Both the position numbers and the translations under genes were made by a program. This document shows positions 48,903 to 56,930 of a DNA stretch of 64,000 bases, one piece after another; the first letter of the stretch is position 1; each line of letters opens with the position of its first letter. Location of the stretch: contig NZ_BMMF01000015.1 in NCBI RefSeq assembly GCF_014645695.1, positions 1 through 64,000 of the forward strand, given 5' to 3'. The notes below the pieces were generated by a model. It was not told the origin of the DNA and made no database searches. It saw only the letters and a list, made by a program, of their open reading frames with translations. This DNA comes from Salinarimonas ramus. GTDB taxonomy: Bacteria; Pseudomonadota; Alphaproteobacteria; Rhizobiales; Beijerinckiaceae.

Positions 48903-50039
48903 TTACGCCGCCTTCGCGCCCGGCGCGAAGGCGGCGACGTCGATGGCGCTCTCGCGGCCGAGGATCATGTCGGCGACGAGCCGCGCGGCGACGGGCCCGG
49001 CGGTGAAGCCCATCCACGGGAAGATCGCCATGTAGAAGCCCGGCACGCCCGGCGGCTCGCCCAGGATCGGGCGCCAGTCCGCCGTGCCGTTGACCAGCGC
49101 CGGCCAGGTGCGCACCACCCGCGCATCCGCCACGCCCGGCACGACGCGCGTGGCGAGCGCGAGATTGGCGGCGAGCGATTCCGGCGAGGCCGAGAGCCGG
49201 CCCGTCGCATCGCGCCGCGCCGGCCAGCCGCCGCCGACGAGCAGCGCGCCCAGCGGCGTCTGCTTCAAGGTGAGCTTCTCGCCGGCGAAGTACAGCAGGT
49301 GCTTCACGAGGGGCGCCACCGGCTCGGTGACCGTCACCTGGATCGGGTGCGCCTCGAGCGGCAGCGCCACGCCCGCCATGGCGGCGAGCGCCGCCGCCTC
49401 CGCGCCGGCGGCGTTGACGATGCGGCGCGCCCGGATCGGCCCCGCATTCGTCTCCAGCGTGAAGCCGACGCGTTCCGCCGTGATCGCGCGCACCTCGACG
49501 AAGCGCCGGATGCGCGCGCCGAGCCGCTCGGCGGCGGCGGCGAAGGCCGGCGTCGCGGCGAGCGGGTTCGCCTTGCCCTCGATCGGGCAGAAGGCGCCGC
49601 CTTCCATCGCCGGCGAGACGTAGGGCGCGAGCCGCCGCAGATCCTCGCGCGAGAGGATCTCGACGGGCAGGCCGTGAGCCCGCTCGATCTCGGCCTTGCG
49701 CACCACGGCGCGCATCTGCGCCGGCGTCTCGGCGACGAGGAGCCCGCCGGGCGTGGCCACCCCGAGGTCCACGCCGAGCTCCGCCTCCATGGCGCGCCAG
49801 AGCGCGATCCCCTCCATCATGATCGGGATCGTGGGCGCGAAGCCCCGCGCCCAGTCCTCGCCGTTCTCGACGAAGGGCGCGTGCGGGATCTGCGCGTGGA
49901 TCGAGCCGGCGTTGGAGCCCGACGCCTTGGTGTTGAGATCGCCGCGCTCGAGGAGGGTGACGCCGACGCCCTCCTCGGCCAGGAAATAGGCGCTGGCGGC
50001 GCCGGCGAGCCCGCCTCCGACCACCACGACATCGATCAC
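48903..50039 (-). CDS. FAD-dependent oxidoreductase, DAO family (second HcnC-like paralogue)
   Basis: A 378-residue flavoenzyme with N-terminal 'VVVGGGLAGAASAYFLAEEGVGV'. It is clearly a paralogue of the protein at 35462-36625: both share 'VTEPxAPxVxHL', 'TLKQ' and 'VGGGWPAR' blocks. Expected chemistry is oxidation of a C-N bond of a D-amino or secondary amino acid to an imine. It is transcribed away from the DapA-like gene at 50240 from a shared 200-bp promoter region that holds two putative operators. A candidate third subunit for the HcnA-HcnB fusion downstream. Confidence 0.87.
   Translation of the reverse strand: MIDVVVVGGGLAGAASAYFLAEEGVGVTLLERGDLNTKASGSNAGSIHAQIPHAPFVENGEDWARGFAPTIPIMMEGIALWRAMEAELGVDLGVATPGGLLVAETPAQMRAVVRKAEIERAHGLPVEILSREDLRRLAPYVSPAMEGGAFCPIEGKANPLAATPAFAAAAERLGARIRRFVEVRAITAERVGFTLETNAGPIRARRIVNAAGAEAAALAAMAGVALPLEAHPIQVTVTEPVAPLVKHLLYFAGEKLTLKQTPLGALLVGGGWPARRDATGRLSASPESLAANLALATRVVPGVADARVVRTWPALVNGTADWRPILGEPPGVPGFYMAIFPWMGFTAGPVAARLVADMILGRESAIDVAAFAPGAKAA
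48906..48936. terminator. Hairpin at the convergent gene end
   Basis: CGCCGCCTTCGCGCC and GGCGCGAAGGCGGCG form a perfect inverted repeat around one base. It lies inside the last codons of the minus-strand oxidase and 11 bp after the dctP stop, so it can act as a terminator for both convergent transcripts. No T run follows. Confidence 0.5.
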
Positions 50040-50079
50040 GCGAGACCCTCCGAATTGGCGCAGCTGCTTTACACCATTC

Positions 50080-50096
50080 TGTGCGCCATGGTAACA
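50080..50096. promoter_or_regulatory. Putative IclR-type operator, divergent promoter site 1
   Basis: TGTGCG-CCATG-GTAACA: the left half is perfect and the right half keeps ACA. It lies in the 200-bp region between the divergent oxidase (start 50039) and DapA-like (start 50240) genes, and the second copy follows after 2 bp. The same 19-bp tandem spacing is seen at 21284-21319. Confidence 0.6.
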
Positions 50097-50098
50097 AG

Positions 50099-50115
50099 TG
50101 TTCGCAGAACGAACC
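50099..50115. promoter_or_regulatory. Putative IclR-type operator, divergent promoter site 2
   Basis: TGTTCG-CAGAA-CGAACC matches the shared palindrome except for the last base. Tandem with the preceding site. Confidence 0.62.
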
Positions 50116-50239
50116 GGCTCCGATCCCCTCGGGCGTCTCGCTCATCGCGCACTTCGCCCCTGCCGGCAAGCGCCCCGACGAGAGCGGCACCCCGCCCCGA
50201 TTTCCCCCAACGGCACGCCGGCGAAGCGAGGATGAGGAC

Positions 50240-51187
50240 ATGCCCAAGGCCTTCCGCGGCAGCTACACGGTCTCGATCACGCCCTTCACGCCGGACGGGA
50301 GCGCCGTCGACCTCGAGGCGCAGAAGCGCTTCCTCGATTGGCAGATCGCGGAGGGCGTGCCCGGCGTGATCGTGCTCGGCACCACGGGCGAGTTCCTCAC
50401 GGTGTCCGACGAGGAGCGCCGGGCGCTGGTCGCCGCCACGATCGAGCACGTGGCCGGGCGCATGGACGTCCTCGTGGGCACCGCGAACGCGCACACGCCC
50501 AACGCCGTGCGCTATTCCCGCGAGGCCGAGGAGCTCGGCGCCGACGGGCTGATGATCATCCCGCCCTATTACTACACGCCCACCGAGGACGAGATCTTCG
50601 GCTACTACGAGGCGATCTGCGAGGCGGTGACGCTTCCGATCATGCTCTACAACAACCCCGTCACCTCCAACGTCGACATGTCGGCGAAGCTCGTCGGGCG
50701 CCTGACCCGCGCGTTCGAGCAGATCCGCTACATCAAGGAGGCGAGCATGGACGTGGCGCGCGTCTACGACATCGTCGAGGAGACGGACGGCGTCATGAAC
50801 GTCTTCGCCGGCGAGCGCATCTTCGAGAGCTACAGCCTCGGTGCGGTCGGCTACGTGAACCCCTACGGCAACTACATCCCGCGCCCGTCGCACCGCATCT
50901 GGGACTTCCTCGTCGAGGGCCGGCTGGAGGACGCCAAGCGCATCCAGCGGCTGATCACCGAGTTCGATCACATCATCGCGGAGGGACACCCCACCTACGG
51001 CCATCAGTGCTATTCCAAGGCGCTCGCCGCCGCGCGGGGTTATCCCGTGGGCGACGTGCGCGCACCGCTCACCACATTCGCCCAGCTCGGCGCGGAGGGA
51101 CGCGAGCGCCTGGAGCGCATCCTCGCCGTGATCGGGCGCCTCGATGCGCTGATGCTGGAGCTCGACGGACGGATGGCAGCCGAGTGA
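50240..51187 (+). CDS. Dihydrodipicolinate synthase/N-acetylneuraminate lyase family protein, copy 2
   Basis: A 315-residue TIM-barrel lyase. Schiff-base Lys166 in 'RYIKEASMD', catalytic Tyr in 'IMLYNNPVT', and 'LGTTGEFLTVS' for the carboxylate-binding loop are all intact. GAGGA precedes ATG 50240. Hydroxyproline pathways use such an enzyme to deaminate and dehydrate pyrroline-4-hydroxy-2-carboxylate, which would fit the adjacent DAO-type oxidases, but other keto-acid aldolases are equally possible. Its stop overlaps the start of the OYE gene by one base. Confidence 0.88.
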   Translation: MPKAFRGSYTVSITPFTPDGSAVDLEAQKRFLDWQIAEGVPGVIVLGTTGEFLTVSDEERRALVAATIEHVAGRMDVLVGTANAHTPNAVRYSREAEELGADGLMIIPPYYYTPTEDEIFGYYEAICEAVTLPIMLYNNPVTSNVDMSAKLVGRLTRAFEQIRYIKEASMDVARVYDIVEETDGVMNVFAGERIFESYSLGAVGYVNPYGNYIPRPSHRIWDFLVEGRLEDAKRIQRLITEFDHIIAEGHPTYGHQCYSKALAAARGYPVGDVRAPLTTFAQLGAEGRERLERILAVIGRLDALMLELDGRMAAE

Positions 51188-52332
51188 TGACGACACCTCT
51201 CCTCTTCACGCCCCTCGACATGAGGGGCGTGCGCTTCAAGAACCGCATCGTCGTCTCGCCCATGTGCCAGTACCTGGCGGTGGAGGGGCGGATCCAGGAC
51301 TGGCACCGCGGCCACCATGCGCGCTTCGCGCTCGGCGGCGTCGGCGCGGCGATCGTCGAGGCGACGGGCGTCACCCGCGAGGGCCGGATCACCTGGGGCT
51401 GCACGGGCCTCTACGACGATGCCCACGTGCCGGGCATGCGCGAGATCGTCGAGATCTACCACGCACAAGGTGCGCTCGCGGGCGTGCAGATCGGGCATGC
51501 CGGCCGCAAGGCCTCCACCGCGCGTCCCTGGGAGGGCGCGGGCCCGCTCGAGCCCGGCGGGCCGGAGCAGGCCTGGGAGACGATCGCGCCGAGCGCCATC
51601 CCCGCACGACCCGGCTGGCACACCCCCCGCGCCATGGAGGCCGCGGATTTCGAGCGCGTGCGCGAGGGCTTCCGCGCCGCGACGCACCGCGCGCTCGCCG
51701 CCGGCTTCGACTTCGTCGAGATCCACGGCGCGCACGGCTATCTCCTGCACACCTTCTTCTCGGCGCTCTCCAACCGGCGCACCGACGCCTATGGCGGCGA
51801 CCTCGCCGGGCGCATGCGCTTCCTGCTCGAGGTGGCGGAGACCGTGCGGTCCGTCTGGCCCGAGGAGAAGCCCGTCTTCTACCGCGCCACCGCCACCGAC
51901 GACGCGGAAGGCGGCATCACCCTCGACGACACGATCGCGCTCGCCCGCGAATTGAAGGCGCGCGGCGTCGACGTGATGGATTGCTCGTCCGGCGGCATCA
52001 TCACCGGCGTCGCCAACGCGCAGCCCGCCGCGCCACCGAAGCCCGGCCATCAGGTCCATCTCGCCGCGGGCGTCCGCCGCGGCGCGGACATGACGACGAT
52101 GGCGGTGGGCCTCATCGTCGATCCGCACCAGGCGGAGGAGATCCTGCAGGCGGGCGACGCGGACCTCATCGCCATCGCCCGCGAGCTGATGGCCGACCCG
52201 AACTGGCCGCTCCACGCCGCGAAGGCGCTTTGCGTCGAGGATCCATATGCGGTCCTCCCCGAACCCTACGCCTTCTACCTGCGCCGGCGTGGGGAGGTCT
52301 CCTATCGGCCCGCGCCCGCTCAGCGGACGTAG
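51187..52332 (+). CDS. NADH:flavin oxidoreductase, Old Yellow Enzyme family (YqjM-like)
   Basis: A 381-residue FMN TIM barrel. 'VVSPMCQYLAVEG' (with the Cys of YqjM-type enzymes), 'GVQIGHAGRKAS', the substrate-binding 'EIHGAHGYLLHTFFSALSNRRTDAYGG' and 'ELMADPNWPLHAA' are conserved. It should reduce an activated C=C or, like related enzymes, demethylate or oxidise a cyclic amine. There is no C-terminal iron-sulfur or second flavin domain. It ends 13 bp inside the convergent SDR gene. Confidence 0.9.
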   Translation: MTTPLLFTPLDMRGVRFKNRIVVSPMCQYLAVEGRIQDWHRGHHARFALGGVGAAIVEATGVTREGRITWGCTGLYDDAHVPGMREIVEIYHAQGALAGVQIGHAGRKASTARPWEGAGPLEPGGPEQAWETIAPSAIPARPGWHTPRAMEAADFERVREGFRAATHRALAAGFDFVEIHGAHGYLLHTFFSALSNRRTDAYGGDLAGRMRFLLEVAETVRSVWPEEKPVFYRATATDDAEGGITLDDTIALARELKARGVDVMDCSSGGIITGVANAQPAAPPKPGHQVHLAAGVRRGADMTTMAVGLIVDPHQAEEILQAGDADLIAIARELMADPNWPLHAAKALCVEDPYAVLPEPYAFYLRRRGEVSYRPAPAQRT

Positions 52333-53087
52333 GTCGCGCCGTTGACGTCGAGCGTCGCGCCCGTGAGGTGGCGCGACGCGCCCGTCGCGAGGAAGGCGAC
52401 GAGGTTCGCGATATCCTCCGGCGGCACCCATTCGCCCATGGCGAGCCCCGCCGTCACCGGCGCCTCGCCGCCCATGGAGGCGGCGAAATCCTCCGACATC
52501 TTGGTGCGCACGACGCCCGGCGCGACGACGTAGACGAGGATGTTCTCCTTGGCGCAGGCGCGCGCCAGCGTGTGCGAGGCCGCCTTGATCGCGGCCTTCG
52601 AGGCCGCGTAGGCGATGTGGTCGGCATTGGTGGAGCCGCGCTGCGCCGCCCAGCTCGAGATCGTCACCACGATGCCGCCGCCCGTCTCGCGGTAATGCGC
52701 GACCGCGTGCTTGAGGAGGCGCGCGGGCGCGAGCACGTTGACCGCGAGCGTGCGCGCCCAGGTCTCGTCCCACGCGTCCATGTCGGCGTCGATGCCCCCG
52801 CCGGTGAGCATCACCGCGGCGTTGTTGACGAGGACGTCGATGCGCCCGCGCCAGGCGAGCGCCTCGCGGAACAGCGCGTCGGCGCTCGCGGGGTCCGAGA
52901 AATCCGCCTGCAGGAGCAGCTTGCGCTGCGCGGGAATCGCCGCCGTCGCCGCATCGGCGCCCGCGCGATCGCCGCCGTAATGCGCGATCACGTGCGCGCC
53001 GGCCTCGCCCAGAGCCTTGGCGGTCGCGGCGCCGATGCCCTTGGCGGCGCCCGTGAGGAGGATCGTCTTGTTCGTCAGATCGAGCAT
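52320..53087 (-). CDS. SDR-family oxidoreductase
   Basis: A 255-residue classical short-chain dehydrogenase: 'LTGAAKGIGAATAKALGEAG', 'LVNNAAVM', catalytic serine in 'TISSWAAQ' and 'YAASKAA' (Tyr/Lys). Second gene of a minus-strand pair; the other SDR gene is 60 bp upstream. Its end overlaps the end of the OYE gene by 13 bp on the opposite strand. Confidence 0.9.
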   Translation of the reverse strand: MLDLTNKTILLTGAAKGIGAATAKALGEAGAHVIAHYGGDRAGADAATAAIPAQRKLLLQADFSDPASADALFREALAWRGRIDVLVNNAAVMLTGGGIDADMDAWDETWARTLAVNVLAPARLLKHAVAHYRETGGGIVVTISSWAAQRGSTNADHIAYAASKAAIKAASHTLARACAKENILVYVVAPGVVRTKMSEDFAASMGGEAPVTAGLAMGEWVPPEDIANLVAFLATGASRHLTGATLDVNGATYVR

Positions 53088-53147
53088 GAAGGTCGTCTCG
53101 CGGAAAGGTCGTCGGTTCGGGAGATCTTGGGTCGGGAGGTCGTTCGG

Positions 53148-53897
53148 TCAGGGCAGCCCGCCGTCGACGGGGACGATCTGGCCGGTGATCGCGCGGGAGA
53201 GGTCGCTCGCCAGCACCAGCGCCGCGTCCGCGACGTCGTCCTCGGTGGCGATGCGGCGCAGATGCGTCGCGCCCGCCATGGCGGCGAGCTCGTCGCCGGG
53301 ATCGGCGCCGGCGGCGGCGGCGCGCGTGGCGAGGCGCGTGCGCAGAGCCTGCGTCGCCACGGGTCCCGGGCCGATGGCGTTGACGCGGATGCCGTAGCGC
53401 CCGAGATCGGCGGCGGCGGCGCGCACGAGGCCGAGCACCGCGTGCTTCGTCGCCGTGTAGAGCGCCTGGCGCGGATGCGCGCGCCGGGAGTTGAGCGAGC
53501 CCATCACCACGATGGAGCCCCCGCGCGCCTTCATCAGCGGCACGGCGTGCTTGAGCGTCGCCGCGACACCGCGCACGTTGACCGCGAAGACGCGGTCCCA
53601 TTCCTCGAGATCGAGATGCTCCGTCTCGCGCCAGGGCGGGACGAGGCCGGCATTGGCGACGACGACGTCGAGCCCGCCCAGCCGCCGGCCGGCCTCGGCG
53701 AAGGCGGCGGCGAGAGCGTTCTCGTCCGTCACGTCCGCCGCGAGCGCGGACCAGCCCGCGGGCAGGCCTTCCGCCGCGTCGCGGTCGATGCCGACGCCGC
53801 GGGCGCCCTCCTCCGCGAAACGCCGGGCGATGGCGAGGCCGAGCCCGCCGGCGGCGCCGGTGACGAGTGCCGTGCGGCCGTCGAGCGGCTTGACCAT
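53148..53897 (-). CDS. SDR-family oxidoreductase
   Basis: A 249-residue classical short-chain dehydrogenase: 'VTGAAGGLGLAIARRFAEEG', 'VVANAGLV', catalytic Ser in 'VMGSLNSRRA', and 'YTATKHA' (Tyr/Lys). A GAGGAG ribosome site precedes ATG at 53897; a longer frame upstream would read through the divergent promoter. It is divergent from the HcnA-HcnB fusion gene, with a putative operator 28 bp upstream of its start. Confidence 0.9.
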   Translation of the reverse strand: MVKPLDGRTALVTGAAGGLGLAIARRFAEEGARGVGIDRDAAEGLPAGWSALAADVTDENALAAAFAEAGRRLGGLDVVVANAGLVPPWRETEHLDLEEWDRVFAVNVRGVAATLKHAVPLMKARGGSIVVMGSLNSRRAHPRQALYTATKHAVLGLVRAAAADLGRYGIRVNAIGPGPVATQALRTRLATRAAAAGADPGDELAAMAGATHLRRIATEDDVADAALVLASDLSRAITGQIVPVDGGLP

Positions 53898-53924
53898 CGC
53901 GGGGCTCCTCTGTATCCGTACGTC

Positions 53925-53941
53925 CGTACGCATAGCGTACA
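53925..53941. promoter_or_regulatory. Putative IclR-type operator between SDR and HcnA-HcnB genes
   Basis: CGTACG-CATAG-CGTACA fits the shared palindrome with one deviation at the first base. It lies in the 109-bp divergent promoter region. Overlapping CGTACG units just beside it (53918-53930) extend the symmetry. Confidence 0.62.
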
Positions 53942-54006
53942 AATCGCGTCGTCGGAAGGAATCCCGCCGCGATTTCTCCCCAACCCCGCATCCGCGCGAG
54001 CGAGCG

Positions 54007-55755
54007 ATGAGCCGAGCCCCTCTCGACGACGGCGCCATCACCTTCGAGGGCGCGCCCCTGCCCGCGCGCGCCGGCGAGACCATCGCCGCCGCCCTCGCCC
54101 GCGCGGGGATCGTCGCGCTGCGCGAGACCCGCACGGGCGCCGAGCGCGGCATCCATTGCGGCATGGGCGTGTGCCAGGACTGCCTCGTGACGGTCGACGG
54201 GCGCGCCAACCAGCGCGCCTGCATGACGAAGGTTTCGGGCCGCCACGACGTGCGCCGCCAATCCGCCCTCGCCGACACGACGCACGCGCCCGCACCCGCC
54301 ACCACGCCGAAGCGTCTCGTCGAGCGCACGCCCGAGATCTGCATCGTCGGCGCCGGTGCCGGCGGGCTGTGCGCCGCCATCGCCGCGGCGCAGGCGGGCG
54401 CGGAGGTCCTCGTCCTCGACGAGCGCCCGAAGGCCGGCGGGCAATATTACAAGCAACGCGCCGACGCCATCGCCGGCCTCGACGAGCCGGCGCCGGACGC
54501 GCAGGCCGAAGCCGGGCGCCGGCTGATCCGTCGCGCGCTCGAGGCGGGCGTGACCATCCTCTCGGACACGCTGATCTGGGGCGCCTTCGAGCCCCTCGAG
54601 CTCGCCTGCACGACGCCCGACGGCCCGCTCCTGGTGCGGCCGCGCCAGCTGATCGTCGCCGCCGGCGCCTACGAGCGGGCCTTTCCCGTGCCGGGCTGGA
54701 CGCTGCCGGGCGTGATGACGACGGGCGCGGCGCAGACGCTGCTGCGCAGCTACGAGGTCGTGGCGGGCGCGCGCATCCTCGTCGCCGGCAACGGTCCCTT
54801 GAACCTTCAGGTCGCCATCGAGCTGGCCCGCGCCGGCGCGCGCGTCGTCGGCGTGGTGGAGGCGGCGCCCGCGCCCGGCCTCGCGCGGCTCCCCGCGCTC
54901 GCGCGCATGGCGCTCGCCGACGCGAGCCTCGTGCGCGACGGTCTCTCCACCGTCGCCGCCGCGCGCCGGCTCGGCGTGCCGATCCTCAACGGGCGCGTCC
55001 TCGTCTCCATCGAGCGCGAGGCGGACGGGCTCGTCGCGACCTCCGCCCCGCTCGACGCCGTGGAGAGCGGCGCGCGCACACGCCACGAACCGGTCGACGT
55101 GGTGGCCGTCAATCACGGCTTCCTGCCCTCGAACGAGATCGCGCGCACGCTCGGCGCCGCGCACGGCTGGGACGCGGCGCGGCGCATGCTCGTCACCACG
55201 CGCGACGCGACCTGCCGCACGAGCGTGCCGGCGCTCTTCGCGGTCGGGGATTGCTGTGGGCTGGGCGGCGCGCCGGCGGCGCGCGAAGAGGGTACCATCG
55301 CCGGCCTCGCCGCGGCGGGGGCGCTCGGCTATGCCACGCCTCAGGCCGCGAGCGACGGCGCCCACCGACGCCTGGCGCGCCACCGCGCCTTCCAGAAAGC
55401 TCTGTGGGATCTCTACCGCGCGGACCTCCCCGCGGGCGGGCTGCCCGCGCGCGAGACGCATCTGTGCCGGTGCGAGGAGGTGAGCGCGGGCGCGGTCGAC
55501 GATGCCATCGCCGCCGGCAGCCGCACGATCGGCGACGTCAAGCGCCGCACCCGCGCCGGCATGGGCCGCTGCCAGGGTCGCTATTGCGCGCCGCTCGTCG
55601 CCGAGCGCCTGGCGCGCGCCACCGGCGAGCCGCCGGGGGAGATGTCGTTCTTCGCGCCGCGCGTGCCCTTCAAGCCCGTCTCGATCGCGGAGCTCGCGGG
55701 CGAGCCCGAGCCCGAGCCCGAGTCCCTGCCCGAGCCTGCGGCCGAGGAGGCGTGA
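54007..55755 (+). CDS. HcnA-HcnB fusion: ferredoxin-domain plus FAD dehydrogenase
   Basis: A 582-residue fusion. The N-terminal domain (about 1-95) is an HcnA-type [2Fe-2S] ferredoxin with Cys51, 56, 59 and 72 ('GIHCGMGVCQDC' and 'RAC'). An HcnB-type FAD/NAD-fold dehydrogenase follows, starting at 'EICIVGAGAGGLCAAIAAAQAG', with a BFD-like [2Fe-2S] C-terminus: Cys487, 489, 522 and 527 ('CRCEE' and 'GRCQGRYC'). In most organisms these are two genes (HcnA/HcnB, OoxA, PRODH-like). They serve as electron-handling subunits beside a DAO-type oxidase that strips hydrogen from a C-N bond. No such oxidase is adjacent, but two are in the window. An acidic tail of about 15 residues ends the protein. Confidence 0.88.
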   Translation: MSRAPLDDGAITFEGAPLPARAGETIAAALARAGIVALRETRTGAERGIHCGMGVCQDCLVTVDGRANQRACMTKVSGRHDVRRQSALADTTHAPAPATTPKRLVERTPEICIVGAGAGGLCAAIAAAQAGAEVLVLDERPKAGGQYYKQRADAIAGLDEPAPDAQAEAGRRLIRRALEAGVTILSDTLIWGAFEPLELACTTPDGPLLVRPRQLIVAAGAYERAFPVPGWTLPGVMTTGAAQTLLRSYEVVAGARILVAGNGPLNLQVAIELARAGARVVGVVEAAPAPGLARLPALARMALADASLVRDGLSTVAAARRLGVPILNGRVLVSIEREADGLVATSAPLDAVESGARTRHEPVDVVAVNHGFLPSNEIARTLGAAHGWDAARRMLVTTRDATCRTSVPALFAVGDCCGLGGAPAAREEGTIAGLAAAGALGYATPQAASDGAHRRLARHRAFQKALWDLYRADLPAGGLPARETHLCRCEEVSAGAVDDAIAAGSRTIGDVKRRTRAGMGRCQGRYCAPLVAERLARATGEPPGEMSFFAPRVPFKPVSIAELAGEPEPEPESLPEPAAEEA

Positions 55756-55762
55756 GCGCGCC

Positions 55763-56590
55763 TCAGCGCAGCATCATCAGCGAGATGCGCGAGGCGGCGT
55801 CGAGGAGCTCCGGCAGGACCTGCGCCTGCATCTCCTTCGTCGTCAGCCGCACGCTCGGGCAGCAGACGTTGAGCGCCGCCACCACCTCGCCGGAGCGATT
55901 CTTGATCGGCGCGGAGATCGAGCGCAGGCCGACCTCCAGCTCCTGGTCGACGATGGCCCAGCCCTGGCGGCGCGTCTCCTCGATGAGGCTCGCGAGCTGC
56001 ACCTTCGAGGTCACCGTGTGGGGCGTGATCTTCTCGAGCACCGCGTTGTCGAGATACGCGTTGAGCTTCTCCTCCGGCAGGCCGGAGAGCAGGACGCGGC
56101 CCGTCGAGACCGCGTGCGCCGGGGCGCGGCTGCCCAGATTGATGCCGATCGAGACGACGCGCTGCGTCGTGGCGCGCGCGACGTAGCGCACGGCGTCGTC
56201 GTCGAGCACGGCGACGAACACCGATTCCTGGAGGCGCTGCGCCAGCTCGTCGACGACCGGCTGCATGATCTCGGTGATGTCCATGGAGGACAGGAGCGAG
56301 AAGCCGAGCTCGAGCACCTTCGGGCGCAGGCGGAAATACTTCCCGTCGCTCTCGGCGTAGCCCTCGCGCACCAGCGTGAGCAGGAAGCGGCGCACCGCGG
56401 CGCGGGTCATCGCCGTGCGCTCCGCCACCTCGCTCAGCGTCATGCGCGACTTCGAGCGGTTGAAGGCCCGGATGACCTCGAGCCCGCGGGCGAGCGACGT
56501 CACGTAGTCGCGATCCTCGTTGCCGCTCTCGGCGGTCACGTCGGGAAGCGCCTCGATGCGGTCCTCGTCCCGCAGATCGTCATTGGCCAT
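55763..56590 (-). CDS. IclR-family transcriptional regulator, PcaR/PcaU/PobR branch
   Basis: A 275-residue regulator. After about 30 polar residues comes the helix-turn-helix ('MTLSEVAERTAMTRAAVRRFLLTLVREGY'), then the ligand-binding GAF-like domain with 'SVFVAVLDDDAVRYVARATTQRVVSIGINLGSRAPAHAVSTGRVLLSGL' and 'GLRSISAPI', the pattern of the pca/pob regulators. It is the only IclR gene in the window. The palindromes in the divergent promoter region (56912-56947) and in five other promoters are of the PcaR-operator type, so it is the best candidate for a regional regulator. Ligand unknown; an aromatic or keto-acid type is suggested by the branch. Confidence 0.9.
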   Translation of the reverse strand: MANDDLRDEDRIEALPDVTAESGNEDRDYVTSLARGLEVIRAFNRSKSRMTLSEVAERTAMTRAAVRRFLLTLVREGYAESDGKYFRLRPKVLELGFSLLSSMDITEIMQPVVDELAQRLQESVFVAVLDDDAVRYVARATTQRVVSIGINLGSRAPAHAVSTGRVLLSGLPEEKLNAYLDNAVLEKITPHTVTSKVQLASLIEETRRQGWAIVDQELEVGLRSISAPIKNRSGEVVAALNVCCPSVRLTTKEMQAQVLPELLDAASRISLMMLR

Positions 56591-56640
56591 GGATGGTCCT
56601 CGGTTCGGGCCGCTGATCAGTCGAGCAACGGCGGGATGCA

Positions 56641-56763
56641 TCAGGCGCCGATGCCCGCGGCGCACAGGTATTTCACCTCGAGGAAATCTTCAATGCCGTA
56701 TTTCGACCCTTCGCGGCAGAGGCCCTCCTCCCGGCCACGGCCGAGAGGCGCACCCTCGTACGA
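56641..56763 (-). pseudogene. C-terminal remnant of an aldehyde dehydrogenase
   Basis: Read on the minus strand in a frame too short to be listed as a gene, this gives 'SYEGAPLGRGREEGLCREGS' followed by '[20 protein letters not shown]' and a stop. That aligns with the end of succinate/ketoglutarate-semialdehyde dehydrogenases ([34 protein letters not shown]). The last about 25 residues are well kept and the part before them is diverging. The bulk of the gene, including the catalytic Cys and Glu, is missing. It sits upstream of the IclR gene on the same strand, so an ALDH gene once preceded it. A short frame with a ribosome site starts at 56887 but is not ALDH-like. Confidence 0.7.
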
Positions 56764-56911
56764 GAGAGCATGCCTCCGAGCCCACCGACGCTGGATCGAG
56801 AGACGTGCTCAGCCGCCACGCGCGCCCGGGAGCGAGGGCGAAGGAGCGGTCCGCTCGTCCTGCGAGGATCTCGGCGGTCAGGTGCATTGGAAGCACTCCA
56901 GGATCTCACTT

Positions 56912-56928
56912 AGTTCGTATATCGCACA
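56912..56928. promoter_or_regulatory. Putative IclR operator with PcaR-like core
   Basis: AGTTCG-TATAT-CGCACA. Its inner 15 bases, GTTCGTATATCGCAC, differ at only two or three central positions from the PcaR operator that I recall as GTTCGATAATCGCAC in Pseudomonas putida. It lies between the IclR gene and the amine-oxidase-like gene, so autoregulation is likely. Confidence 0.7.
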
Positions 56929-56930
56929 TC

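Noticed and set aside
51264-56186. Very long open frames of over 1400 codons on both strands across 51.0-56.2 kb
   Set aside because: They cross several well-supported genes in other frames and translate to arginine-, alanine- and proline-rich sequence. This is a GC-rich codon-bias artefact.
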